Source: Chitinophaga polysaccharea
GTDB taxonomy: Bacteria > Bacteroidota > Bacteroidia > Chitinophagales > Chitinophagaceae
Length of the DNA stretch: 64,000 nucleotides
Assembly: GCF_902150045.1 (NCBI RefSeq)
Contig: NZ_CABFVU010000002.1
Coordinates: 670,001 to 734,000, forward strand
Direction: 5' to 3'
Shown here piece after piece: positions 52,278-62,400 of the stretch. Made by a program: the position numbers and the translations under genes. Below the pieces are notes generated by a model that saw only the letters and a list, made by a program, of their open reading frames with translations, ran no database searches and had not been told where the DNA came from. How positions within the stretch are numbered: position 1 is the stretch's first letter; every line of letters begins with the position of its first letter.

Positions 52278-53372
52278 TTATAACCTGAAAGCATTCACAT
52301 TACCTGAAAAATCTGCCACGTAAAGCATTCCATAATGAAAGCCCGACATCAGTTGTAATGCCTGCAATACATCTTCAATACTTTGTTTCCGGAATGCGCC
52401 TGTGAATACTTCCTGTTTGTATTTATCATTTTTAAAACGCAGGGTTACGTTGAACCAGCGTTCCAGGTCGTGCGACAAATCTTCAAATGTTACATTGTCA
52501 AAGTCGAAGCGGTCGTTTACCCAGGCGGTAGCCGGTTTTTCCGTTGTTGTGTTGTTACCGGTAACGGTCATTGTTCTTACCGGCGTGATGCTGAAGTTGG
52601 TTTTTCTGTTTACAGGTATTTGTATATTTTCTTTTGTGCCGATGATTAATTTTTGTTCAGGTTGCAGCTGCACGGTTTTCCTTCCCCCGGTATTATTGTT
52701 ATCCGGGAAATCCACTTCCACTTTCCCGCTGAGCAATGTTGTTTCCACGGTAGCATCCTCTGTATAGGCTTTTACGTTAAATACGGTGCCTAATACGCGG
52801 ATATTTACCTTGCCGGACCGGATGATGAACGGGTGCGCAGGGTCGTGTTTTACATCGAAATAGGCTTCGCCGGTAAGGCCTACCTCGCGTTCTCCATTCA
52901 GAAAGCGGGTGGCGTCGTATTGCAGGCGGCTGCATGCGTTGAGTATTACGCTGGTGCCATCCGGCAGTACCACGCTTGTTTTGGAGCCGGTTTTGGTAAC
53001 TACTTCATTGCGGAAAGACTGCCTGCGCGGCATGGCCGGCCACAGGGTGTAGGCGGTAATGAGGATGGCAACGCCGGCGGCAATGCCGCTGATCATCCGC
53101 CAGGGAATCAGCCGTTTGGCAGGAGGGAGGTCTTGTTCCTGCTGCAGGAACAGGTTCATGCGATCCATCCCTTCGCTGGCCAGCCGTTCTTCTTCAGCAG
53201 GAGAAAACCCGCCGGCACTGTTCACGGAACTGATATCACCAACAATGGTAAAAGCATATTGCAGTTCCGGAAACTGCATCAACAGCATTTCCAGCTCTTT
53301 CAATTCCTCAGTAGTGGCCTCCCCGGATATTTTCCTGGCCATCAATATATTTACCCGGTTGCGCTCAATCAT
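52278..53372 (-). CDS. FecR-family anti-sigma factor
   Basis: The protein has 364 residues. The cytoplasmic N-terminus (LMARKISGEATTEELKELEMLLMQFPEL) binds sigma, a membrane helix follows (ISGIAAGVAILITAYTLW, about 94-111), then the FecR domain (KTGSKTSVVLPDGTSVILNACSRLQYDATRFLNGEREVGLTGEAYFDVKHDPAHPF) and a C-terminal DUF4974-type domain (FDFDNVTFEDLSHDLERWFNVTL). It relays a signal from an outer-membrane transporter plug to its sigma factor. It is divergent from the sigma gene, 225 bases away, unlike the common tandem order. Which of the nearby SusC proteins it serves is not clear; none has an obvious long N-terminal signalling extension. Confidence 0.9.
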   Translation of the reverse strand: MIERNRVNILMARKISGEATTEELKELEMLLMQFPELQYAFTIVGDISSVNSAGGFSPAEEERLASEGMDRMNLFLQQEQDLPPAKRLIPWRMISGIAAGVAILITAYTLWPAMPRRQSFRNEVVTKTGSKTSVVLPDGTSVILNACSRLQYDATRFLNGEREVGLTGEAYFDVKHDPAHPFIIRSGKVNIRVLGTVFNVKAYTEDATVETTLLSGKVEVDFPDNNNTGGRKTVQLQPEQKLIIGTKENIQIPVNRKTNFSITPVRTMTVTGNNTTTEKPATAWVNDRFDFDNVTFEDLSHDLERWFNVTLRFKNDKYKQEVFTGAFRKQSIEDVLQALQLMSGFHYGMLYVADFSGNVNAFRL

Positions 53373-53597
53373 TTATTTTTTGTCCGTGTTATACCAGAAG
53401 GACGAAAAGAAAATGGAAAACCCCCAAAAGCCAGGAAAAAAATTCTTCTATGGAAACCAGCGCAGGCACTGCCACCTGACGCCGGAAAAATACCGCCGCC
53501 AAAAATAAATGGCGGGATAATTTATTTTGTTAACTTTAGCGTAATCTGCGTTATATATTATTGCAACCAATATCAGTGGCTTAAAAGGGATGGATCA
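53373..53597. other. gap between divergent fecR and sigma genes
   Basis: 225 bases with no gene. A longer frame that runs in from 52833 on the plus strand is a shadow of fecR. I see no strong TAnnTTTG element on either strand. Confidence 0.5.
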
Positions 53598-54146
53598 GTG
53601 TACAATCAATTATTCAGGAACATCACGGTGAACAATGACCAGGCGGCCTTTAAAGCTTTCTATCATCATTTCTTCATCAAACTGTTGCGTTTTTCCTTTT
53701 CGCTTACCCGTAACAAAGAGGTAGCAGAAGAAATTACGAACGATGTTTTTATGCATTGCTGGCAAAAAAGGCAATCACTGGCGGACATAAAAAATCCGCA
53801 GGTATACCTGTTTGTGGTAGCAAAGAATAAAGCAATTGATTATATGAGGAAACCGGCCAGTTCCCGGAAGGTAATTTTTGCGGAAGAAGATAAACTGGAA
53901 ATCGCCTTTGAAAGCGATCTGGAGCAGCTGATGATTTCCGCGGAAATGATCCGGAAGATGGAATATACCATTGAACAGCTTCCTCCCAAATGCAAAATGG
54001 TATATATCCTTGTGAAGCAATACGACCTTCGTTATAAAGAGGTAGCCACCATCATGAACCTCTCGGTTAAAACGGTGGAAAACCAGCTGGCTATTGCCAT
54101 GAAGCGCCTTACGGCTGCCGTGAACTTTACGTTGGAGAAAGCATGA
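53598..54146 (+). CDS. ECF-type RNA polymerase sigma-70 factor (Bacteroidota expansion family)
   Basis: The protein has 182 residues from GTG 53598; an ATG eight bases earlier is out of frame. Region 2 is FKAFYHHFFIKLLRFSFSLTRNKEVAEEITNDVFMHCWQKR; region 4 is QLPPKCKMVYILVKQYDLRYKEVATIMNLSVKTVENQLAIAMKRL, a typical helix-turn-helix. It directs polymerase to a small set of promoters, under control of the divergent FecR. Its TGA (54144-54146) is directly followed by the stop of the converging reductase gene, with no base between. Confidence 0.9.
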   Translation: MYNQLFRNITVNNDQAAFKAFYHHFFIKLLRFSFSLTRNKEVAEEITNDVFMHCWQKRQSLADIKNPQVYLFVVAKNKAIDYMRKPASSRKVIFAEEDKLEIAFESDLEQLMISAEMIRKMEYTIEQLPPKCKMVYILVKQYDLRYKEVATIMNLSVKTVENQLAIAMKRLTAAVNFTLEKA

Positions 54147-55214
54147 TCAGGGTATTACTTTCATCTTCTTAAAATTTTCAAAGATTTCCAGGAACATTTT
54201 TTCTGTATCCACAAATTCCCCGAAGCCGGCACGGCGGGCTTTACTGCCATCGGCAAAGAAATCATAGTCCCACGAAAAAACAAAGTCGCCGAACTTCCAC
54301 GACGATACCTCCGCATAGCTATATTGCAGCCCGTATTTTTCCATCATACTGTTCCACAGCGGTTCTTTATCTGCCATTACAATGTCCAGCTGCATGGGCA
54401 GGGGCACAGCTGTTTCCATGCCGAAGTAGCTGGCTATACGTGGCCAGAGATCCGACCAGCGGAAGAGGTCGCCGTTGTTGATATTAAAGGCCTCATTGGC
54501 GCCGGCGGGGCTTTCCGCCGCCCATACCGTTGCTTTGGCCAGCAGTCCGGCATCCGTCATTTCCATGAGCTTATCGTAAGCGCCGGGTTTCCCGGGAAAG
54601 CGGAGCGGCAGGCCCAGCTCTTTTGAAACAGTGGCATACACGGCAATTACCATGGCAAGGTTCATGGGGTTGCCCAATGCAAAGCCGCCTACTACCGATG
54701 GCCGGATGGCAGACCAGGACCAGGGCTTACCCTGTTGAAACGTTTCCAGGAAACGCTGTTGTTCCATATTGAACTCCGGCGGCATAAAACGGCCGGCATC
54801 CGTTTCGCGTGCAGGTGTTTTAAATGGGCCGAGATGGGCGCCATATACCTTGTAGCCTTGCATAAGACTGATGTGCTGCAGGCCGGCAGCAACGGGAGCT
54901 ACCACTTCCACCACATTGCGGAGCATGGTCATATTAGGGGCCACCAGCTCCGCCCAGCTGCCGCGGTCCTGGTAGGCGGCATAAAATATATGCGTTACCG
55001 TAGTAAGCCCGCCAAGCTGCTGCTCACTGTTTTCCCGGTTCAGCAGGTCTACTGCAATGTGTTTTACCTTTGCGCTGTTTGTACCGCCTCTCCTGGATAG
55101 CCCGATGATCTCCCAGTTGTTCTGCGTAAGGAGGTGGTCAATGAGGTTACGTCCTATTACGCCCTGTGCGCCTGCTATCAGGGCTACTTTCTTATTATTA
55201 TGCTGTTCCATCAC
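54147..55214 (-). CDS. SDR-family NAD(P)-dependent reductase (PRISE/progesterone-5-beta-reductase-like)
   Basis: The protein has 355 residues. The Rossmann motif ALIAGAQGVIGRNL near the N-terminus, VTHIFYAAYQDR, and LMQGYKVYGAHLGPF (active-site Tyr of the atypical SDR/PRISE type) are visible, followed by WSAIRPSVVGGFALGNPMN. Plant members reduce enones; bacterial substrates are mostly unknown. It is divergent from the AraC-type regulator gene (88 bases apart), which is its probable regulator. Stop codon touches the sigma gene stop. Confidence 0.85.
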   Translation of the reverse strand: MMEQHNNKKVALIAGAQGVIGRNLIDHLLTQNNWEIIGLSRRGGTNSAKVKHIAVDLLNRENSEQQLGGLTTVTHIFYAAYQDRGSWAELVAPNMTMLRNVVEVVAPVAAGLQHISLMQGYKVYGAHLGPFKTPARETDAGRFMPPEFNMEQQRFLETFQQGKPWSWSAIRPSVVGGFALGNPMNLAMVIAVYATVSKELGLPLRFPGKPGAYDKLMEMTDAGLLAKATVWAAESPAGANEAFNINNGDLFRWSDLWPRIASYFGMETAVPLPMQLDIVMADKEPLWNSMMEKYGLQYSYAEVSSWKFGDFVFSWDYDFFADGSKARRAGFGEFVDTEKMFLEIFENFKKMKVIP

Positions 55215-55302
55215 TGTGTTGTATTTTTAACAGTACAAAGGTCAGCCTCCGTTGTCGGACATTACTTGTATATCTGCGGGGTTCATTGGTATATTTTAAA
55301 GA

Positions 55303-56130
55303 ATGAAGAGATACATACAACACGAATACCTGAAAGTGTCGCACTTCACTGCCGGTGAGTGGGAGCACCCGGTGCATAACCATAATCATTTTGAGCTGAT
55401 CTTTATCCACAAAGGCAGCGGCACGCATTGTATTTCGGGGATGAATATTCCGTATACCGGTCCCTGTTTATTTTTGCTGGCGCCCTGCGATGCGCATCAT
55501 TTTGAAATCACGGAGCCTACTACATTTACCTTTATCAAATTCACCAATGTATACCTGCATGGCAGTGGTAATATGCGGTTGCAGCAAAGCTGGAACCAGG
55601 AGCTGGATCAGTTGCTGCTGCAGGCCAGGCAGAAAAGGATGATCACGGAAAATATTCACCGTATGGAGCCGCTGATCCGGCTGGTGGCGGCGGAGTGGAA
55701 GGAAAGCAGCAACACCGTTTTCTTTTTGCTGCAGGCGTTGTTTACCATGATCAGGCAGGTAACTGAGCATGAACTGCCGGGGGCCGGCCCTAAGAACGAC
55801 GCAAGGGTAACGCATATTCTGAACTATATCCATGAGCATATTCACCAGGCCGGCGATATACAGGTAGAACAGCTGGCGGAGCTTTTCGGGTTTTCCAAAC
55901 ATTACCTGGGCGCGTTTTTTAAAGAGCAAACAGGTAGCACGTTGCGGGATTATGTGAACCAGTACAAATTGCAGCTGTTGGAAAACAGGTTGCAATACAG
56001 TGTTTTTTCTTTAAAGGAAATCAGCCATGAGCTGGGATTTAATGACCAGAGTCATTTGAATAAATTTTTCAGGAGATACCATGATATGAGCCCTTCCGCG
56101 TACCGCGAACAGGTGCAGGGTGTTATATAA
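55303..56130 (+). CDS. AraC-family transcriptional regulator with cupin sensor domain
   Basis: The protein has 275 residues. The N-terminal cupin domain (EWEHPVHNHNHFELIFIHKGSGTHCISG, then LFLLAPCDAHHFEI) binds an effector, and the C-terminal AraC domain has two helix-turn-helix units (IQVEQLAELFGFSKHYLGAFFKEQTGSTLRDYVNQYKLQ; FSLKEISHELGFNDQSHLNKFFRRYHDMSPSAYR). It is divergent from the PRISE-like reductase and probably controls it. A strong terminator follows. Confidence 0.92.
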   Translation: MKRYIQHEYLKVSHFTAGEWEHPVHNHNHFELIFIHKGSGTHCISGMNIPYTGPCLFLLAPCDAHHFEITEPTTFTFIKFTNVYLHGSGNMRLQQSWNQELDQLLLQARQKRMITENIHRMEPLIRLVAAEWKESSNTVFFLLQALFTMIRQVTEHELPGAGPKNDARVTHILNYIHEHIHQAGDIQVEQLAELFGFSKHYLGAFFKEQTGSTLRDYVNQYKLQLLENRLQYSVFSLKEISHELGFNDQSHLNKFFRRYHDMSPSAYREQVQGVI

Positions 56131-56148
56131 CGGTTACCGGCAATGTTA

Positions 56149-56189
56149 AACAAAGAGGGGTGTTCCGTTCAGGAACACCCCTCTTTGTT
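56149..56189. terminator. bidirectional terminator between the AraC gene and the desaturase gene
   Basis: A perfect 18-base-pair stem (56149-56166 with 56172-56189) built on AAAGAGGGGTGTTCC and its complement. It overlaps the desaturase stop codon. Confidence 0.93.
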
Positions 56190-57288
56190 ATTGACGGCCC
56201 AGCTTTTTGAGCATGCGGGCATGTTCCCACAGGGCGTGTATAAAAGTGGGTTGTACCTGGTAGGGCACGTTGAACGCGGCAGCCTGTTGCTGCACAATAG
56301 GCGCCAGTTTCCGATAGTGTACATGGCAGATGCCGGAAAACAGGTGGTGCTCGATCTGGTAGTTTAACCCACCGATGAACCACGACAATACACGGCTGCG
56401 TGGTGCATAATTGGTTGTATTTTCCATTTCATGTATGGCCCAGCTGTCTTTCATTTTCTGATCCGCATCGGGAATCGCGTATGCGGAAGAGCTCATTACA
56501 TGCGCCGGCTGGAAAATGCAGGCCAGTAGTAAACCGGCAGTAAAGTGCATGAGGAAGAATCCCGCAAGCACCCAATACCAGGGCATTCCGGAGAATATTA
56601 AAGGTAACACAAGGATGTACCCATAATAAAACACCTTGAACAGGGAGATCCGGAACATCGCCTGTTTTAACGTCACTTTTTGTTTTGAGAGCAGGCCACG
56701 GCTTTTATAGCGCAATACCTGCAGGTAATCTTTTGCGGTCATCCAGAAGAGCGTCATCAGCATGTAAAAACCCCAGGCATACATATGCTGGTAGCGGTGA
56801 TACCAATGCCGCGGTTGGTTGGGTGAAAAGCGAAGGAATTTTATTGAGTCAATATCTTCATCCAAACCTGATACATTGGTATAGGTATGATGGAGCACGT
56901 TATGCTGTATTTTCCAGGTGGGCGCGTATCCCCCGATGATCTCCAGGATATGGCCCATGATGTTGTTAATGCTCTTTTTGGGAGAGAAGGAACCATGGTT
57001 GGCGTCGTGCATGATAGACGCGCCAATGCCGGTAACCCCCAGGCCCGATAGCAGCCACAGGCCAAGGTAAAGCCAGGTATTTCCGGCGCCCAGGCCTGTT
57101 ACCATTAAAACATAGGGCACAAAATATAAAGCAAGCATCACGATTGTTTTGATCCACATTTCCCTGTTGGCATACACAGAGATGTTGTTAGCGGAAAAGT
57201 AATCCTGTACTGCGGCTTTGGCAGACTCAATAAAGCTGTTGTTACCGCGCGAAGCAAAGCGCACTATATGCCATTCATCTTTTTTCAT
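56188..57288 (-). CDS. fatty-acid desaturase (acyl-CoA delta-6/linoleoyl-type)
   Basis: The protein has 366 residues, with membrane helices (WIKTIVMLALYFVPYVLMVTGL; LYLGLWLLSGLGVTGIG; VFYYGYILVLPLIF; YWVLAGFFLMHFTAGLLLACIF). The three histidine boxes are HDANHGSF, HNVLHHTYTN and QIEHHLF, the front-end acyl desaturase pattern. No cytochrome-b5 domain is fused. It makes a double bond in membrane-lipid acyl chains with O2 and a separate electron donor. No clear promoter in the 185 bases before it. Confidence 0.92.
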   Translation of the reverse strand: MKKDEWHIVRFASRGNNSFIESAKAAVQDYFSANNISVYANREMWIKTIVMLALYFVPYVLMVTGLGAGNTWLYLGLWLLSGLGVTGIGASIMHDANHGSFSPKKSINNIMGHILEIIGGYAPTWKIQHNVLHHTYTNVSGLDEDIDSIKFLRFSPNQPRHWYHRYQHMYAWGFYMLMTLFWMTAKDYLQVLRYKSRGLLSKQKVTLKQAMFRISLFKVFYYGYILVLPLIFSGMPWYWVLAGFFLMHFTAGLLLACIFQPAHVMSSSAYAIPDADQKMKDSWAIHEMENTTNYAPRSRVLSWFIGGLNYQIEHHLFSGICHVHYRKLAPIVQQQAAAFNVPYQVQPTFIHALWEHARMLKKLGRQ

Positions 57289-57473
57289 ATTATTATTTTA
57301 ATCAGAAAACGGTGTTTGATACAGAAAAGAAGCAGGCGGGGGAGAGATGCTAATCATTGTATTGAATGTAATTTACGATAAATGTTTTTAGCAGGTGTTT
57401 AGCAGATTTCATCACTATCAAAAAAGGAAGTATATTCGGGTTTGCACATATATAACCTATAGAACTGTCAATT

Positions 57474-58262
57474 ATGGAACATCTGCTTACCGTTGACTCG
57501 CTCATAAGCCTGTTAACGCTAACTACCCTGGAAATTGTGTTGGGGATCGATAACATTGTGTTTATTTCCATCCTGGCGGGAAAACTGCCGGAAGATAAGC
57601 AAAAGAAAGCCCGCCGTCTTGGGCTCGGGCTGGCGATGTTTGTACGTATTTTATTGCTGTTGTCTATCAGCTGGATCATGTCGCTGACAAAACCGCTTTT
57701 TAATATAGGGGAATGGGTAGGTGTTCAAAATGCGGCGTGGCTGGAAAAACTGGCTATTTCAGGCCGGGACCTGATCCTGCTGGTAGGAGGGTTGTTCCTC
57801 ATCTATAAAAGTACCGCAGAGATACATGAAAAGCTGGAGGGAGGTGAACATGCAGCAGCAAATGCCAAACCTATGAAGTTCAGCCAGGTAATTGTACAGA
57901 TCCTCCTGCTGGATATTGTGTTTTCACTGGATTCCGTGATCACGGCCGTAGGAATGGCAGATCATGTGGAGATCATGATCATCGCTGTTGTACTGGCAGT
58001 GGGGGTAATGCTGCTGGCCTCTGAATCTATCAGCCGTTTTGTGAATAACCATCCTACCGTGAAGATGCTGGCGCTGTCGTTCCTGCTGCTGATAGGCGTT
58101 TCACTGATAGCCGAAAGTTTCGATCAGCATATCCCCAAAGGCTATATTTATTTCGCGATGGCTTTCTCAGTATTCATCGAGGTGCTGAACCTGAAGGTAA
58201 AATCCCGCTCGGAGAAACCCGTGAAACTGCGTAATGAAGCGGAAATGCCCGAAAAGAAATAA
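57474..58262 (+). CDS. TerC-family integral membrane protein
   Basis: The protein has 262 residues with seven or so helices. LLTLTTLEIVLGIDNIVFISIL is the TerC signature with the acidic intramembrane residues, repeated in VQILLLDIVFSLDSVITAVGM. TerC proteins are linked to tellurite resistance and to metal (manganese) export and help metalate secreted enzymes. TATATTCG about 45 bases upstream is a weak -7 candidate. Convergent with the LacI gene. Confidence 0.9.
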   Translation: MEHLLTVDSLISLLTLTTLEIVLGIDNIVFISILAGKLPEDKQKKARRLGLGLAMFVRILLLLSISWIMSLTKPLFNIGEWVGVQNAAWLEKLAISGRDLILLVGGLFLIYKSTAEIHEKLEGGEHAAANAKPMKFSQVIVQILLLDIVFSLDSVITAVGMADHVEIMIIAVVLAVGVMLLASESISRFVNNHPTVKMLALSFLLLIGVSLIAESFDQHIPKGYIYFAMAFSVFIEVLNLKVKSRSEKPVKLRNEAEMPEKK

Positions 58263-58288
58263 TAAGCTGATCATCTTCAAAAAAATAA

Positions 58289-58329
58289 CGGGAAAGGGTA
58301 TACGCTTATGAACGTATACTGCTTTCCCG
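58289..58329 (-). terminator. terminator of the LacI-type gene, overlapping its stop codon
   Basis: CGGGAAAG plus GTATACG pairs with CGTATAC plus CTTTCCCG (58289-58304 with 58313-58329, small internal loop). On the minus strand a long T run follows. The stem spans the LacI stop. Confidence 0.75.
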
Positions 58330-59322
58330 GACAATCAATTTTCCGGGCAGGATAATTTCTTCCGGTATAAAATTTTTCTTCTTAATATGATTCAGCAGTA
58401 GCTGGCAGCTTTTCTTTCCTATCTCAAAGGCTGGTTCTGCAATAGTAGATAAGGAGGGGGAGATGATAGCAGACATAGGATCGTTCGTAAAACCGATCAC
58501 GCCCACATCTTTCCCTACTGCAATATTTTTTTTCTTCAGTGTAACAATGGCGCCTACCGCTTTACGGTCGTTTACTGCAAATACTGCGTCCGGTTTATCG
58601 TTCAGCTTCCATAATTTTTCCATGTCGTTTTCACCGCATTCCTGTGTAAACCCTGAGTGGATGATCCATTTTTTGCGGATGGGCATTCCGTTCCTGCGCA
58701 ACGCATCAAGATAGCCATTAAGACGGCTGTCGGTGAACGTAAGTCCCTCCGGGCCGGCAATATGCGCTATTTTTTTATATCCATTGGCAATGAGATGCGT
58801 GGTGGCTTCAAAGGCGCCGTTATAATCGTCCTGCATCACCTTGGAGGTGCGGATATCCGCCGCCACACGGTCGAAGAACACAACAGGAATACCATCATCA
58901 ATGATCTCCTGGAAGTGATCGCAGGAGCCTGCCTGCGAGGAAACAGATACCAGCAGGCCATCCAGGCTGCTGAAGGAAAGATTGCGGATAATATTTAATT
59001 CCCGGCCGGCATCATCATTCGTCACATATAAAATGATATTATAATTATGGCTGTAGGCTATTTCCTGGATACCGGTAAATACGGTGGAGAAATAGTAATT
59101 GGTGATCCCCGGCAGTATCACCGCCAGGTTGTGCGTACTGTTCTTTACCAGGCCGGTGGCGTTGAAGTTGGGTTTGTAGTTTAGCTTCGCAGCCATATCC
59201 AGCACCAGTTTACGGGTGTCTGCACTTACGTCATACGTATCCCGTAACGCCCTTGAAACGGTAGATACAGAGATATTTAATGCATGAGCGATGTCTTTTA
59301 TGGTAGCATAGTGTCGGCGCAT
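58306..59322 (-). CDS. LacI-family transcriptional regulator
   Basis: The protein has 338 residues from ATG 59322; a longer frame to 59409 lacks the usual start. The helix-turn-helix is ATIKDIAHALNISVSTVSRALRDTYDVS; the ligand-binding domain follows (LAVILPGITNYYFSTVFTGIQEIA; VVFFDRVAADI; DAVFAVNDRKAVGAI; GVIGFTNDPMSAIISPSLSTI). It is divergent from the third SusC/SusD pair, with 143 bases between, and is the likely regulator of that locus in response to a sugar. Its own control cannot be read. Confidence 0.9.
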   Translation of the reverse strand: MRRHYATIKDIAHALNISVSTVSRALRDTYDVSADTRKLVLDMAAKLNYKPNFNATGLVKNSTHNLAVILPGITNYYFSTVFTGIQEIAYSHNYNIILYVTNDDAGRELNIIRNLSFSSLDGLLVSVSSQAGSCDHFQEIIDDGIPVVFFDRVAADIRTSKVMQDDYNGAFEATTHLIANGYKKIAHIAGPEGLTFTDSRLNGYLDALRRNGMPIRKKWIIHSGFTQECGENDMEKLWKLNDKPDAVFAVNDRKAVGAIVTLKKKNIAVGKDVGVIGFTNDPMSAIISPSLSTIAEPAFEIGKKSCQLLLNHIKKKNFIPEEIILPGKLIVRESSIRS

Positions 59323-59366
59323 TCTTCTTACAGGTCTGTGGTTGGAATACTTAAATATAATAAATC

Positions 59367-59386
59367 CACCGGTAACGTTCTCGGTG
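59367..59386. promoter_or_regulatory. possible LacI operator between the regulator and susC
   Basis: CACCG-N10-CGGTG with AACGTT in the middle forms a dyad in the 143-base divergent gap. The spacing is plausible for a LacI-type dimer, but there is only one copy and no test. Confidence 0.35.
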
Positions 59387-59465
59387 AATTTTCTGCAGAA
59401 AGGAATCATCAGATGTATTTTGGGTGTACAATTACCAACCGGGATCCATTAAAAATTCGTAGTGT

Positions 59466-62400
59466 ATGAGAAGCTGTATTAGTCAAAAGCCACACCTGTA
59501 TTTCCTGATTATGCTAATTGCCTTGTCATGGCAGCTATCTGCACAAGATCAGTTATCACTGAAGGGTGTTGTACGGGACGCTGCTTCCAAATCGCCGCTT
59601 CCCGGCGTAAGCGTTGGTGTAAAGGGCACCGCCCGTGGGGTGAGCACTGATGCTGAAGGAAAATATGCTATTTCCGCGGCAGCCGGCGCCATGCTTGTAT
59701 TTACCTATGTAGGATATGATAAGAAAGAAATCCCTGTATCCGCACAAACAACTATTGATGTGGCGTTGCAACAAAGCGCCACAGGCTTAAATGAAGTGGT
59801 GGTAACTGCATTGGGTATAGAGCGTAAAACCCGTTCCCTCGGCTATGCTACGCAACAACTGGACAATGCCACCATCAACACGGTGAAAGATCCCGGCGGG
59901 AATATCATGAATACCCTCAGTGGTAAAGTAGCCGGCGCTGTGGTAACCCCCGCGGCATCAGGCCCAGGCGGCGCCGTAAGGGTGATATTGAGAGGGAACC
60001 GCTCTATCAGCGGTAATAACAATGCGCTGATCGTGGTAGATGGCGTGCCGATAGACAATACCATGTCCACCGAAAAAAATGGGGGCGGCTCTGCCAACAC
60101 CATTGGTACACAGCCTAAAAGCATTAGCAGTGGCTACTCCGGCAGCGATGGCGCGGCCAGTATAAATCCACAGGATGTAGAGTCTGTGAACGTGCTGAAA
60201 GGCCCCGCAGCCGCTGCTTTATACGGTAGCCGTGCGGCTAATGGCGCTATCATCATCACCACCAAAAGCGGTAAAAGCGGCAAGCTGGCAGTAAATTATA
60301 ACGGCGGCGTATCGCTGGATCAGCCCAATATGCTGATGAAGTTCCAGAATACCTACGGTAGCGGCAGCAAAGGTCAGGCAGGCAACCGCGCCCCGGCCAG
60401 CTGGGGAGCGCCTGCGCAAACTTACTCCGATAACGTGAGAAGCTTTTTTAACACGGGAACCACAGTGAATAATTCTATTGATATTTCCGGCGGCAACGAT
60501 AAACTACGTGGCTACGCATCTTACACCAATAATGCCATCAGTGGTATTATCCCGAAGAACAGAATGGAAAGAAATACGCTGAACCTCCGCGTTGCCGCTG
60601 AAATATTGCCCCGCCTGACAACAGACGTAAAACTGACCTACATCAGCCAGGATATCAAAAACAAGCCCCGCCTGGGCGACCAGGGCGTGGCCAATGAAGC
60701 CTACCTGATGCCGCGTGACCTTAGTAAGGATTCGCTGAAGCATTTTGAGGGAATGGATGCTACGGGGCAACCTTATCCTATCTACTGGACCAACTCCACC
60801 ACCTTCCAGAACCCTTACTGGGACGTGTACCGCAACATGGTGGATGAATCGCGCAACCGTATCATGCTGCTGGGATCAGCCAAATACCGGCTTACCGACT
60901 GGCTCAGTTTACAGGGCCGGTATAGCCTCGACCGTTACGATGATAAGATCACTGCTTCCTATTACAATGGTACTGTAGCTTTCCCTGTGCAGCCCGGCGG
61001 CCGTTACCTGGAAGCATATGTGAATCACTGGGAACGGAATATGGACCTGCTGCTAACCGGCAGTAACAGGTTATCCGGCGATTTCCATGTAAGCTATAAC
61101 CTGGGAGGAAGCATACTTACCAGCAAAGGATACAATTCGCAGGCACTGGCTAACGGGCTGAGTATCCCGAATCATTTTAATCTCATGTTTGCCACCGCTC
61201 CGGCCACCACCAACACTACGGTGCAGAAAGAGATCCAGTCTGTATATGGCAGCGCGCAGCTGGACTTCAGGCAATACCTGTACCTGGATGTAAGTGCGCG
61301 GAACGACTGGTCGTCTACCCTGCCGAGGCCATACAGCTATTTTTATCCTTCTGTAGGATTGTCCGCCGTAATATCTGATATGTGGAAGATGCCTTCCTGG
61401 ATTACATTTGGTAAGGTGCGCGCTGCATATACGCAGGTAGGTAATGATGCGGATCCTTACATGTTGCTGCAGGCATATTACTACAGTGTTGGCGCAGGCG
61501 GAGGCTTTGTATCGAGAGATAATACCAAATCTATTTATAACCTGAAGCCGGAACAAACAAAGTCGTGGGAAGCAGGACTGGAATGGAAATTCTTTGATGG
61601 CAGGCTTGGACTGGATGCTACCGTATACAAGAACAATACCATTAACCAGCTGCTGAATGTTGGATTGCCACAGGCCAGCGGTTTTGATGATCAGTATATC
61701 AATGCCGGCAACATCGAGAATAAGGGGCTTGAAATTATGTTGAGCGGCACACCTGTTCAGCGTAAGGATTTCACCTGGAACAGCAGTGTGAATTTTGCCA
61801 CCAACAGTAACAAAGTATTATACCTGGCCGAAGGTGTAGACCAGATCAATCTTTCCCCCGCTACCAACTTCGCCACCTTGCAGGCAAAGGTTGGAGGTAA
61901 GTATGGAGATATGTATGGTTATGCGTGGCAAAAGGATCCGAAAACAGGACAGTACCTGGTAGGTACAGATGGTTTACCGGTAGTAGCACAGAATCAGTAT
62001 CTCGGCAATTTTAATCCCGACTTCACATTGGGCTGGAGCAACCAGCTGCAGTATAAAAAGCTCAGCATGTCGTTTCTCATTGATGGTCGTGTAGGCGGCA
62101 TCGTTATATCGGGTACAGATGCGCTGCTGGCCTCCTACGGGGTGGCCGACTATACTACCAGGTACAGGGACGGCGGACTGGTATTGCCAGGGGTGCTGGC
62201 AGATGGCAGCGTTAATACAAAAGCGATTGATGCAGAAGATTTCTGGACAAAAGTGTCACAGGGTGGCCGCGACGCATGGGGGCAATTCTTTGCTTTCAGC
62301 GCCACCAATTTCCGTTTGAGGGAACTGTCGTTTGGATATGATTTTGATTTCGACCAGAAGCTGGTAAAACGTGCACGGCTTTCATTGACTGCACGTAACC

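Noticed and set aside
52833..53597. Long 5' extension of the sigma-factor frame
   Set aside because: It is antisense to fecR and has low-complexity, shadow-type composition; the sigma domain starts at the GTG at 53598.
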